Positions 1-7,514 of a DNA stretch of 14,796 nucleotides are shown here, piece after piece. The stretch is from JBHENW01 sp046261875 (lineage in GTDB: Bacteria; Acidobacteriota; Thermoanaerobaculia; UBA5066; Gp7-AA6), in the NCBI GenBank assembly GCA_046261875.1, contig JBHENW010000061.1, positions 1 through 14,796 of the forward strand, written 5' to 3'. How positions within the stretch are numbered: position 1 is the stretch's first letter; the number at the start of each line of letters is the position of its first letter. The notes beneath the pieces are model-generated. The model was given only the letters and a program-made list of their open reading frames with translations, was not told where the DNA came from and ran no database searches. The position numbers and the translations under genes were made by a program.

Positions 1-92
1 TGGCCTTCTACAACCACCACCGACCTCACCAGGGATATCGACTCAGAGGACGTACTCCCGCGGACATCTTCCTCGGTGCAGTACAGTCATGA
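1..92 (+). CDS. IS transposase/integrase, C-terminal fragment (5' end outside window)
   Basis: The frame starting at base 3 reads FYNHHRPHQGYRLRGRTPAD and ends at TGA 90-92. This is the typical C-terminal tail of a DDE integrase-core transposase of the IS3/IS481 kind, where the Y-N-x-x-R-P-H-x-x-x-x-x-x-x-x-P motif closes the rve domain. Only about 29 codons are present, so the IS family cannot be fixed and I cannot tell whether the element upstream is intact. It converges on the M48 protease gene, with 51 bp between their stop codons. A partly palindromic GTGTCAACAC at 115-124 could belong to the right end of the IS, but only one end is visible. Confidence 0.75.
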   Translation, partial: AFYNHHRPHQGYRLRGRTPADIFLGAVQS

Positions 93-143
93 ACCAAGCT
101 CTCGGGCCAGAAAAGTGTCAACACCCTTCCGAAGCCGGACAAT

Positions 144-1625
144 CTAGTGCGCGGCGTGGTCATCCACCCTCAGGCTCGAGATCATCCTCTGAAAGGTCCG
201 CGAGAGCGCGGTGTAGTCCCGGCCGGGAGCGATGAAGAGCGCATAGAGGACGTGGTGATCCGGCAGCTCGCGCGTGAAGATCGTGACCCGCTCTTCCTCG
301 CCCGTCGCCGGCGAGCGTCCCGCAAGCACCACGGACATCGCCGGTGCGTCATCGATGCGCTGGCGCTTCCTGGAGTTAGGAACCAGCCTCAGGTGCGAGT
401 TGCCGCGGGCAATCTCCCGGATGAAGTCGTCTGTGGCTTCGTCCAGGTGCGGATCCGCCTGGCCGGCTCCCGGAAAAGCGCTGCCGTTTCCCATCTGCCC
501 GTCGAAGGGAACGTAATGATTGACGACGACCCCGTAGATCAGGCTCTGCTGGCCGTTGGAGAGCTGCGCGACGCCCCCTTGCGGAACGAAGGTCACACCG
601 TGGCCCTGAGCGTCCGCGTGCGGTTCCCAGTTTTCGGGGTGGTCGATCTCGAAGAAACCCGTGCGCTGGCGGTATCTCTCGAAGCGCGTGGAGGGCGCGG
701 CGATGCCGCCCGTGGCGACCGTGCCGGAAGGGGGGCGGCTGCCGGTGGAGGGCGCCGTGCCGCGGGCAACCTGTTCCATCGTCGGAGCGGGCGGCAGACG
801 GCGCAATGCGACCTTGACCTGCTCCACGTTGCCGACCGGGGCGCGCCGGGCGCCGGCGACCGCGGCCGCTTCTTTGCGGACCCGCGCTTCGCGGTTGGCT
901 GGAGCCGGATGGCTGCTGAAGAACTGCTCGAGCTTCGAAGGCTCCCGCCTCGCCTGTTGCTGGAGCATCGCGAACATGCCGGCCATGGCGTTGGGGTCAT
1001 AACCGGCGCGCCCGAGGATCTGCGTCCCGACGATGTCCGCCTGCTCTTCGGCGCTCCGGCTGTATTTGAGGAAGAGCGCGTTCAACCCCAACCCGCCGAC
1101 CGCTTCGATGATGCCCCGCGTCGTTCCGCTCTGGCCGCCCAGCAGGCCACCGAGGATTCCGACCCCCGCCTGCGCCAGATAGGCCTTCGAGGCGTTGGCC
1201 GTTCCGTGGCGCAGAGCGGTGTGGGCGATCTCGTGCGCTAGGACCCCGGCCAGCTCGGCCTCGCTGCGGGAAGCCTCGATCAAGCCGCGGTTGACGTAGA
1301 GGAATCCGCCGGGCAGAGCGAAGGCGTTCAAGTCCGAAAGGTTCGCGACCTTGAACTGGTAAGGGAACTTCGGACCCGGAGCCACGGCCGCCAGGCGCTG
1401 GCCGACGGCGCTGACGTAGCGCGCGACCGCTGCGTCGCGCAGCATCGGGAGCTGCCGTTCCGCCTCGACGGCGGATTGTCGACCGATCTCCACGTCCTGT
1501 TCGACGGAGAAGATGTTCCACCCGGGTTTGACCTGCGTCTGTGCCAGGGCGGTTTCCACCGCGGCGATTGCAAGGGCGAGGAAAGCGAGGGCTTTCCGCG
1601 AGAGAGAGGCCTGCCTGGTCTTCAT
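144..1625 (-). CDS. Secreted M48-family zinc metalloprotease with extra C-terminal domain
   Basis: This is a 493-residue protein. I chose the ATG at 1625 because a strong GGGAGG (1632-1637) sits 6 bases upstream and it begins a clean signal peptide (basic MKTRQASLSRK, hydrophobic ALAFLALAIAA, then an ALA-Q cleavage site near residue 28). A start at 1655 would put ten extra residues before the signal. The M48 peptidase domain spans about residues 45-260. It has the zinc motif HEIAH (131-135), the SRSAEEQAD helix with the probable third ligand Glu193, and the SSHPAP segment near 240. M48C proteins of this type (BepA-like) act in the periplasm on misfolded outer-membrane or secreted proteins. 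A Pro/Gly/Ser-rich linker (about 290-315) leads to a second globular domain (about 320-490, starting near FFEIDHPENW) that recalls PsbP/Mog1-like folds; that match is only an impression. It lies downstream of the minus-strand operon but has its own ribosome binding site and a 103-bp leader region. Confidence 0.9.
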   Translation of the reverse strand: MKTRQASLSRKALAFLALAIAAVETALAQTQVKPGWNIFSVEQDVEIGRQSAVEAERQLPMLRDAAVARYVSAVGQRLAAVAPGPKFPYQFKVANLSDLNAFALPGGFLYVNRGLIEASRSEAELAGVLAHEIAHTALRHGTANASKAYLAQAGVGILGGLLGGQSGTTRGIIEAVGGLGLNALFLKYSRSAEEQADIVGTQILGRAGYDPNAMAGMFAMLQQQARREPSKLEQFFSSHPAPANREARVRKEAAAVAGARRAPVGNVEQVKVALRRLPPAPTMEQVARGTAPSTGSRPPSGTVATGGIAAPSTRFERYRQRTGFFEIDHPENWEPHADAQGHGVTFVPQGGVAQLSNGQQSLIYGVVVNHYVPFDGQMGNGSAFPGAGQADPHLDEATDDFIREIARGNSHLRLVPNSRKRQRIDDAPAMSVVLAGRSPATGEEERVTIFTRELPDHHVLYALFIAPGRDYTALSRTFQRMISSLRVDDHAAH

Positions 1626-1631
1626 GTCTGT

Positions 1632-1637
1632 CCTCCC
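1632..1637 (-). promoter_or_regulatory. Ribosome binding site of the M48 protease
   Basis: On the minus strand GGGAGG is followed by ACAGAC and then ATG. This 6-base spacing is close to ideal and decides the start at 1625 over the in-frame ATG at 1655. Confidence 0.75.
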
Positions 1638-1728
1638 GGCCCCCAGCAATGGCAAGGGGGATGCCAGAAAAGGGCGTGACTCCTATCGGGGACGACACGA
1701 GTCGGGCGCGAGGATCGAGAAGCCGACT

Positions 1729-2661
1729 TCAGCCGGCCGGCGAGCGGCCGCGCTCCAGGGCCTTCCGGTCCCAGCGGCCCAGGTCCGCCGCGGCGTCGTA
1801 GGACGTCTGCAGGAACTCGAGCAGGGCCGCGTCCGGGTCTTCGGCCGCGCGCATCGACTGGTATGGCAGCACGAACTCGCCGAGCCTTTCGGAATAGCCC
1901 CCGGGCCGGACGCGGGCCCGAGCGAAACCGTTCGGCGCCGGATAGGCGTAGGCATAGAAGATCGCTTCGGGGGAATCGGCGTTGCCGGGCCAGAAGCCCG
2001 CGCTGCTGCACTCGTGCGAGTACGCCTCGCGGGTGATGAAGTCGGCCATACCCGGTACGGATGGGTGGGGGGGCGCGGGACGGCCCGAGAACCGCGTCAC
2101 CGCGAGGTCGAAGCCGCCCCAGAAGAGGTGCACCGGGCTGCACTTGCCGATGAAGCGCGAGCGGAACTCCAGGAAGAGCCGGTTCGCCTGCAGCAGTACG
2201 CGCCAGAGGCGCCCGGTCGCCTCCCGATCGTACGACCTGTGCTTTTCGTCCTTCTCAAACGGGATCGGATCCGCGACCTCGGCAGGCGTCGTCCAGATCT
2301 TCACCGGCAGCGCGAGCTCCCGGAGCGCGCTCATCGTCGCCGCGTAGAAGTCCGCGACCGTGCGCGGCTCGAGAGCGAGCTCCCGACCCACCCCGTCGCT
2401 CGTCTCGATGCGCATTGCGTGATCGATGAAGTCGAAGTCCATCTGGAACGTGCGCCCTCCGTACGGGATCGGCGACGTGGTCAGACCGCGGGAGGTGACG
2501 TAGAGAGTCGCCTGCCACCAGTGATTGATCGGGGCGGAGAGAGCCAGGCGGATCTTCCCCGCGATCTGCGTCCACATGTGGAGGGTCTCGCAGGTCTCCT
2601 TCCAGGAATCGAACGGCAGGCTCGGCCAGGCCGGCTCGCGCGCCGAGCTCTGCACGCTCAC
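1729..2661 (-). CDS. DUF5996 family protein, function unknown
   Basis: This is a protein of about 310 residues beginning near LPFDSWKETCETLHMWTQ and continuing with KIRLALSAPINHWWQ, LYVTSRGLTTSPIPY and FWGGFDLAVTRF. These conserved Trp/His-rich blocks are the hallmark of DUF5996, a soluble family of unknown function. There is no signal peptide or membrane segment. The open frame extends to 2859, but that part reads antisense-like basic sequence out of phase with the zinc-finger gene. The likely start is the GTG at 2661, whose bases overlap the TGA of the upstream gene in a GTGA junction, suggesting translational coupling. A second GTG two codons later (2655) is possible. Its operon position after two FAD oxidoreductases and a zinc-finger protein gives context but does not reveal an activity. 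Confidence 0.85.
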   Translation of the reverse strand: MSVQSSAREPAWPSLPFDSWKETCETLHMWTQIAGKIRLALSAPINHWWQATLYVTSRGLTTSPIPYGGRTFQMDFDFIDHAMRIETSDGVGRELALEPRTVADFYAATMSALRELALPVKIWTTPAEVADPIPFEKDEKHRSYDREATGRLWRVLLQANRLFLEFRSRFIGKCSPVHLFWGGFDLAVTRFSGRPAPPHPSVPGMADFITREAYSHECSSAGFWPGNADSPEAIFYAYAYPAPNGFARARVRPGGYSERLGEFVLPYQSMRAAEDPDAALLEFLQTSYDAAADLGRWDRKALERGRSPAG

Positions 2662-2915
2662 CGGAGAAGGAGCTCGTCCACGTAGCACCACTTCCAGTCC
2701 TCGCCCGGCTCGAAGGACCGGATGATCGGGTGCCGCTCGGCGCGGAAGTGCTTCGTCGCGTGCCGGTTCGGCGAATTGTCGCAGCAGCCGACGTGACCGC
2801 ACTGGAGGCACAACCCCAGATGCACCCACTCGGCTCCGATGCGAAGGCAGTCCTCGCACCCATCGGCGCTCGGGGTGACCTCGTGGATCGACGAGACGTG
2901 GGAGCAGGCGGCCAT
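2658..2915 (-). CDS. Small UBP-type zinc-finger protein
   Basis: This 85-residue protein is essentially one ubiquitin-hydrolase-type zinc finger (zf-UBP). The metal ligands are ordered as in the family: C4-x-H6, C20-x2-C23, C36-x2-C39, H41, C44 and C45, then the His series H52, H56 and H62 within NRHATKHFRAERH. The ATG at 2915 is chosen because the longer open frame upstream has no finger-like sequence and overlaps the preceding oxidoreductase out of phase. The site has only a weak GAGG about 11 bases upstream. In eukaryotes the domain binds the free C-terminus of ubiquitin. Bacteria carrying it as a stand-alone protein usually lack ubiquitin, so its ligand here is unknown. It follows the second oxidoreductase by 32 bp and overlaps the DUF5996 start by 4 bases, so it is very probably in the operon. 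Confidence 0.88.
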   Translation of the reverse strand: MAACSHVSSIHEVTPSADGCEDCLRIGAEWVHLGLCLQCGHVGCCDNSPNRHATKHFRAERHPIIRSFEPGEDWKWCYVDELLLR

Positions 2916-2947
2916 GGGCGTGAAATCCTCGGGTTCCGATAGGGACT

Positions 2948-4597
2948 CTACGCCGATTCCGCGCGCGCGCGATCGCGCCGCTCCCCGCGGCGGCCCATTT
3001 TCCAGTCGCGCAGGACCTCGCGGCTCGCGTTCGCTCCGGGAAGCCCGGTCAGGCCGCCGCCCGGATGCGTTCCCGCGCCGCAGAGATACAGGCCGCAGAT
3101 GGGCGTGCGGTAGCGGGCCCAGCCGAGGACCGGCCGCATCAGGAAGAGCTGGTCGAGGGCGTGCTCGCCGTGGAAGATGTGCGCCCCGGTCAGTCCATAG
3201 ACCGACTCGATGTCGCGCGGGGTCACGACCTGCCGGTGCACGACGAGCCGCGGGAAGTCGGGCGCGTAGCGCGCGAGAATCGCGGTCACCGCGTCTCCGA
3301 GCGGCTCGCTGCCGATCTCCCAGTCGCTCTTTTCGAGCTCGTAGGGGGCGTACTGCACGTACGCGGAAAGGACGTGGGAACCGGCCGGAGCGAGGCCGGG
3401 GTCCAGGACCGAAGGAATAGTGGCGCGCACGTACGGCTCCGGCGAGAACCGGCCGTACTTGGCCGCGTCGAAGGCGCGCTCGAGGTAGTCCACGTCCGGT
3501 CCCACGTGGATCGCGCCCGAAAGGAGATCCGGCTCGTCGGCGCCGGCGAACCGCGGGAGGCCCGAGAGCGCGAAATTGACCTTGGCGGCCACGCCGAAGC
3601 AGCGGTAGTTGCGGATCCGGACGAGGAAGTCCGGATCCAGGTGCATCGGATCGACCAGACGAAGGAAGGTCCTCTTGGGATCCGCGTTGGAGACGACGAC
3701 GCGCGCGGGGATCTCTTCGCCCGAAGAGAGCACGACGCCCGTCGCCCGGCCTTTTTCGATGCGAATCTGCGCCACCTCGGCGCCCGTCCGGATCTCGGCG
3801 CCGAGCGCTCCCGCGGCGTACGCCAGAGCCGCCGTCAACGCCCCGACACCGCCCTTCACGAAGGATCCCCGCGGGGCCGCCATGGAACGGCTCTCCTCGG
3901 CCGCCTGGAGGAGAAGGTTGGCGCTCGTTCCGGCGGACCATGGGCCGGCGAACATCCCCAGGATGCCCCGCGCCGCGACGATCGCGCGGAGGCGCTCGCT
4001 CTCGAACCACTCCGAGGCGAGATCCGCGACCGCCATGGGTCCCCAGCGGAGGAGGCGGTAGGCGTCCCTCTTCGGCAACCCCCGGAATCCGCGGCCCACC
4101 CCGAGGAGCTTCCAGAGGTCGGCCGTGGCTGGTCGTCCGACGGGAGGCGGCGTCATCGTCAACAGCGGCGCGAGCAGCCGGCCGATGCGAGACAGGCTCT
4201 CGTGGTACTCGACGTATCGTCCCGCGTCCGCGGCCGAGAGGGGGGAGAGCGCCTGCGCGGTCCTTCCGGGATCGTCGTCGATGCGCACCGCCGGCGCGCC
4301 GTCGACCCCCGGTGCGAAGAGGCGCGTCGAGGGCCGGAGAAGCTGCAGGCCGTGTCGGTCCAGTCCCAGCTCCCGCACCACCGACTCCTGGAAGAGGTCC
4401 GCGGAATGCGCCAGGGTCGGGACGCGGAAGCCGGAGTGGAACTCTTCGGTGACGGCCGCTCCGCCGACCACCTCCCGGCGCTCGAGCACGAGGGGACGGA
4501 GCCCCGCCCGCGCCATGTACGCCGCCGCGACGAGGCCGTTGTGCCCGCCCCCGACGATGACCGCGTCCTGGAGAGCCGCCGAGGCGCGTGCGCTCAA
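2948..4597 (-). CDS. PYROXD2-like FAD-dependent oxidoreductase, second copy
   Basis: This is a 549-residue flavoprotein of the phytoene-desaturase/PYROXD2 group. The N-terminal Rossmann motif is AVIVGGGHNGLVAAAYMARAG (GGGHNG at residues 16-21), with the ribose-binding Glu in LVLERR at 39, followed by GGAAVTEE. The C-terminal FAD signature LYLCGAGTHPGGGLTG is intact. The start is the TTG at 4597, which overlaps the stop of the upstream paralogue in a TTGA junction. No other start lies before the Rossmann motif, although the frame stays open another 346 codons upstream. It shares many blocks with its upstream neighbour, including HRQVVTP and YRTPI, so the pair arose by duplication. No phytoene synthase is present, which argues against a carotenoid role. 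The basic tail (GRRGERRDRARAESA) is unlike the paralogue. The substrate is unknown. Confidence 0.88.
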   Translation of the reverse strand: MSARASAALQDAVIVGGGHNGLVAAAYMARAGLRPLVLERREVVGGAAVTEEFHSGFRVPTLAHSADLFQESVVRELGLDRHGLQLLRPSTRLFAPGVDGAPAVRIDDDPGRTAQALSPLSAADAGRYVEYHESLSRIGRLLAPLLTMTPPPVGRPATADLWKLLGVGRGFRGLPKRDAYRLLRWGPMAVADLASEWFESERLRAIVAARGILGMFAGPWSAGTSANLLLQAAEESRSMAAPRGSFVKGGVGALTAALAYAAGALGAEIRTGAEVAQIRIEKGRATGVVLSSGEEIPARVVVSNADPKRTFLRLVDPMHLDPDFLVRIRNYRCFGVAAKVNFALSGLPRFAGADEPDLLSGAIHVGPDVDYLERAFDAAKYGRFSPEPYVRATIPSVLDPGLAPAGSHVLSAYVQYAPYELEKSDWEIGSEPLGDAVTAILARYAPDFPRLVVHRQVVTPRDIESVYGLTGAHIFHGEHALDQLFLMRPVLGWARYRTPICGLYLCGAGTHPGGGLTGLPGANASREVLRDWKMGRRGERRDRARAESA

Positions 4598-6234
4598 GAC
4601 CCGACTCGCTTCCAATCGTCGAGCACCGCCAGGGCGCCGTTCTTCCCCGGAGCCCCCATGATCCCTCCGCCGGGGTGGCTTCCGGAGCCGCACAGATAGA
4701 GGTTGCGGATCGGCGTCCGATAGTCCGCCCAGCCCGGAGCCGGCCTCAGGAAGAAGAGCTGCTCGAGCGTCAGCTCGCCATGGAAGATGTTGCCTTCCGT
4801 CAGGCCGAACTCGCGCTCGAGGTCGAGGGGCGTGACCACCTGGCGGTGCCGGATGACTTCGCGGATGTCGGGGGCATGCTCGGCGATGGCGTCGATGACG
4901 GCGTCCCCGAACGCTTCGCGCTCCGCGTCCCAGTCGCCCGTTTTCCCGTCCGCCGCCTTGAGATGGTACGGGGCGTACTGGACGAAGCAGGACATCACGT
5001 GTTTCCCGGGCGGAGCGACGGAGGGGTCCGTCAGGCTCGGGATGACGATGTCGATGAACGGCCGGCTGGAGAAGCGACCGTACTTCGCCTCGTCGTACGC
5101 CCGCTCCATGTACGCGATGCTCGGGGATATCGAGATCGCGCCGCGCAGGTGAGGCCCGACGCCCGGGAGCGCGCGGAAGTCCGGCAGGGCGTCGAGCGCC
5201 AGGTTCACCTTCCCCGAGGAGCCGCGGAACTTGTACCGCCGTATGTCCTCGGCGAAGTCGTCGGGGAGCTCCTTTTCCCCGACCATCTGGAAGAAAGTCC
5301 GCCGGGGATCGACGCTGGAGCACACCACCCGCGCCGCGATCTCCGTGCCGTCGGAGAGCGCGACGCCCGTCGCCCGGCCGTTTTTCACGAGGATCCGGTC
5401 GATCGGGGCGGAAGTTCGGATCTCGGCGCCGGCTTCGCGGGCCGCCTCGGCGATCGAGTGGGAGATGGCCCCCGTGCCGCCCCGCGCGAAGCCCCAGGAC
5501 CGGAAGGCGCCGTCGATCTCCCCCATGTAGTGGTGGAGCAGAACGTAGGCCGTCCCGGGCGAGCGCACGCCGAGAAAAGTCCCGATGATGCCGGACGAAG
5601 CCATGGTTGCCTTGAGGACGTCCGTCTCGAACCACTGGTCCAGGAAGTCCACCGCGCTCATCGTCATGAGCTGCACCTGGTTGGCCATGTCCGTGTACGA
5701 AAGCTTCTGGAACCGGCGGCCCAGGCGGAGCATGTCGAAGAGGCCGGCCAGGTCGAGCGACGCCGGATCCGGAGGGGTCATCGAGAGGATCGGCTTGACG
5801 AACCGCCCCATCTCGGCCATCGCCTTGCTGTACTCCTCGTACGCCTCCGCGTCCACCTTCGAGTGTCGCGCGATCTCCCGCCGGGTCTTGCCGTGGTCGT
5901 TGACGCGCCAGAGGTAGTCCCCGCTCTCCATGGGCGAGAAGGTCCCGTCGAGCGGCAGGATGTCGAGGCCGTGGCGCGGGAGGTCGAGCTCCCGGATGAT
6001 CTCCGGCCGCAAGAGCGACACGACGTAGGAGCAGACGGAGAACTGGAAGCCGGGGAAGACCTCTTCGGTCACGGCGGCGCCCCCGAGGACGTGGCGGCGC
6101 TCCAGGACGAGAACTTTCCGCCCGGCTTTCGCAAGGTAGGCCGCCGTCGTCAGGCCGTTGTGACCGCCGCCGATGATGACGGCGTCATAGCGCGCGCGTG
6201 TCGGAGATGGAGCGGGAGAGGGAACGCGGCTCAT
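4594..6234 (-). CDS. PYROXD2-like FAD-dependent oxidoreductase, first copy
   Basis: This 546-residue flavoprotein opens the minus-strand operon. After a short Pro/Ser-rich N-terminus comes YDAVIIGGGHNGLTTAAYLAK (GGGHNG at residues 22-27), Glu45 in LVLERR for FAD ribose, and GGAAVTEE at 51-58. The C-terminal FAD-binding signature GSGSHPGGG lies at about 516-524. Its length and both signatures fit the PYROXD2-like branch of the phytoene-dehydrogenase superfamily, soluble FAD enzymes for which few bacterial substrates are known. The ATG at 6234 has no clear Shine-Dalgarno site; a TATAAG -10-like element ends 23 bases upstream, so the leader would be short. It is divergent from two GcvT-fold genes, and the shared promoter region of about 58 bp suggests joint expression. 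That context, rather than the sequence, prompts the idea that it oxidises a methylated substrate. Confidence 0.9.
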   Translation of the reverse strand: MSRVPSPAPSPTRARYDAVIIGGGHNGLTTAAYLAKAGRKVLVLERRHVLGGAAVTEEVFPGFQFSVCSYVVSLLRPEIIRELDLPRHGLDILPLDGTFSPMESGDYLWRVNDHGKTRREIARHSKVDAEAYEEYSKAMAEMGRFVKPILSMTPPDPASLDLAGLFDMLRLGRRFQKLSYTDMANQVQLMTMSAVDFLDQWFETDVLKATMASSGIIGTFLGVRSPGTAYVLLHHYMGEIDGAFRSWGFARGGTGAISHSIAEAAREAGAEIRTSAPIDRILVKNGRATGVALSDGTEIAARVVCSSVDPRRTFFQMVGEKELPDDFAEDIRRYKFRGSSGKVNLALDALPDFRALPGVGPHLRGAISISPSIAYMERAYDEAKYGRFSSRPFIDIVIPSLTDPSVAPPGKHVMSCFVQYAPYHLKAADGKTGDWDAEREAFGDAVIDAIAEHAPDIREVIRHRQVVTPLDLEREFGLTEGNIFHGELTLEQLFFLRPAPGWADYRTPIRNLYLCGSGSHPGGGIMGAPGKNGALAVLDDWKRVGS

Positions 6235-6257
6235 GCTGGTGAGGAGTGCGGAGCATA

Positions 6258-6263
6258 CTTATA
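6258..6263 (-). promoter_or_regulatory. Candidate -10 box for the oxidoreductase operon
   Basis: The minus strand reads TATAAG, an A/T-rich island in very G+C-rich DNA, 23 bases before the ATG at 6234. It overlaps the plus-strand TATAAT through the palindrome TTATAA (6259-6264), so the two divergent promoters may compete or be co-regulated. No convincing -35 box is seen. Confidence 0.4.
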
Positions 6264-6265
6264 AT
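6260..6265 (+). promoter_or_regulatory. Candidate -10 box (TATAAT) for the GcvT-like gene pair
   Basis: A perfect TATAAT lies 27 bases before the ATG at 6293. A poor -35 match (TGGTGA, 6237-6242) sits 17 bases upstream. The bases that follow (CGCCCGC) are repeated after the -10-like box of the permease gene at 13441. Confidence 0.5.
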
Positions 6266-6292
6266 CGCCCGCCCAACAAAAGGTCACCCGAC

Positions 6293-7492
6293 ATGCCGAT
6301 TCCAACCGCGTTTCACGAAAAGACCTTCGCGCTCTGCGAGAGCCTGAACTACCGCGAGTGGTCGGGGTACTACACAGTCTCTTCCTACGAGACGCACCAC
6401 GAGCACGAGTACAACGCGATCCGCAACGCCGCCGCTCTCATCGACGTTTCGCCGCTCTACAAGTACCGCCTCACCGGTCGCGACGCGACGAAGTTCGTGG
6501 ACCGGGTCGTGACGCGCGATCTCCGGAAGGTCTCCGTCGGCCAGGTCATCTACACGCCGTGGTGCGACGAGTGGGGCAAGACGATCGACGACGGGACGGT
6601 CTCGCGGCTCGCGGAGAACGAGTACCGCTGGACGGCCGCGGACCCTTCCCTGCGGTGGTTCCGCCAGAACGCGCTCGGCCTCGAGGTCGCCATCGAGGAC
6701 ATCTCCGAGAAAGTGGCCTCCCTCGCCCTCCAGGGGCCGACGTCCGGGCGCCTGCTCGCTTCCGTGGCCGAGGCGGATGTGAAGAACCTGAAGTATTTCC
6801 GGGTGACGCGCGGGAAGATCGCCGGCGTGCCCGTGGACATCTCGCGGACCGGTTACACGGGAGACCTCGGCTACGAGATCTGGATGCCGTGGAAGGAAGC
6901 GGGAAAGATCTGGGACGCGCTCATGGAGGGCGGACGCGCGTTCGACATCCACCCCGTCGGGATGCTCGCGCTGGACGTCGCGCGGATCGAGGCGGGCCTG
7001 CTGCTGATCGACGTGGACTTCCACAGCAGCAAGAAAGCGCTCATCGCCTCCCAGAAGTACTCCCCCTTCGAGATGGGGCTCTCGCGGCTCGTGAACCTGG
7101 ACAAGCCTCGGTTCGTCGGCCAGGCCGCGCTCGAGCGCGAGGCGGCGGAGGACCCCGTGCGGCAAATCGTGGGGTTGGAGATCTCCTGGACCGCGGTGGA
7201 GGCCCTCTACGAAGCGATCGGCCTGGCGCCCCAGCTGCCTGCCGCGGCTTCCCGAGTCGCCATCCCCGTCTACCGCGACGGCGTGCAGGTCGGCAAGGCG
7301 ACTTCGACCACCTGGTCGCCCATCCTGAAAAAGTTGATTGCGCTGGCGACCGTAGCGCGGGGGCACGTCGCGCCGGGCAGCCCGCTCGAGATCGAGATCA
7401 CTGTCGAAGCGGTACGGCATCGCGTCCCGGCGACCGTGGTCAAGACGCCCTTCTACAATCCGCCGCACAAGACCGCGACTCCGATTCGATAG
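6293..7492 (+). CDS. GcvT-like aminomethyltransferase family protein
   Basis: This 399-residue protein has the folate-dependent T-protein fold. Visible blocks are WSGYYTVSSYE then NAAALIDVSPLYKYRLTGRD (about residues 45-65), WGKTIDDGTVSRL with the acidic pair Asp99-Asp100, SRTGYTGDLGYEIW (184-197), and a C-terminal barrel from about residue 300. In GcvT an aspartate in this position helps bind and polarise tetrahydrofolate, so a folate-dependent one-carbon transfer is likely. No P- or H-protein of glycine cleavage is nearby, and the divergence from ordinary GcvT suggests another substrate. The ATG at 6293 (MPIPTAFHEK) is preferred to the one at 6233, which would overlap the divergent gene's start codon and lies upstream of the -10 box. 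It is followed after 22 bp by a paralogue in the same direction. Confidence 0.85.
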   Translation: MPIPTAFHEKTFALCESLNYREWSGYYTVSSYETHHEHEYNAIRNAAALIDVSPLYKYRLTGRDATKFVDRVVTRDLRKVSVGQVIYTPWCDEWGKTIDDGTVSRLAENEYRWTAADPSLRWFRQNALGLEVAIEDISEKVASLALQGPTSGRLLASVAEADVKNLKYFRVTRGKIAGVPVDISRTGYTGDLGYEIWMPWKEAGKIWDALMEGGRAFDIHPVGMLALDVARIEAGLLLIDVDFHSSKKALIASQKYSPFEMGLSRLVNLDKPRFVGQAALEREAAEDPVRQIVGLEISWTAVEALYEAIGLAPQLPAAASRVAIPVYRDGVQVGKATSTTWSPILKKLIALATVARGHVAPGSPLEIEITVEAVRHRVPATVVKTPFYNPPHKTATPIR

Positions 7493-7504
7493 AAATCGGG
7501 AAGA

Positions 7505-7510
7505 GGGAGG
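7505..7510 (+). promoter_or_regulatory. Ribosome binding site of the DmdA-like gene
   Basis: GGGAGG lies 4 bases before the ATG at 7515, inside the 22-bp gap after the preceding gene. It is one of the two strong Shine-Dalgarno sites in the window and supports this start. Confidence 0.7.
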
Positions 7511-7514
7511 ACCG

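Noticed and set aside
2916..4010. A long upstream extension of the zinc-finger protein
   Set aside because: It reads as arginine-rich shadow sequence of the oxidoreductase gene. The recognised finger begins at the ATG at 2915.
4598..5635. A 346-codon N-terminal extension of the second oxidoreductase in an open frame overlapping the first one
   Set aside because: The extension is Arg/Gly/Pro-rich out-of-frame sequence with no domain, overlapping a clearly coding gene on the same strand. The FAD motif lies just after the TTG at 4597, where the protein family begins.
2948..6234. Carotenoid biosynthesis (crtI-type phytoene desaturases)
   Set aside because: Sequence blocks fit the PYROXD2-like branch, and there is no phytoene synthase or other carotenoid gene in the window.
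4588..6264. A 558-codon plus-strand open frame antisense to the first oxidoreductase
   Set aside because: It has low-complexity composition and no recognisable domain, and it mirrors a well-supported flavoprotein gene.
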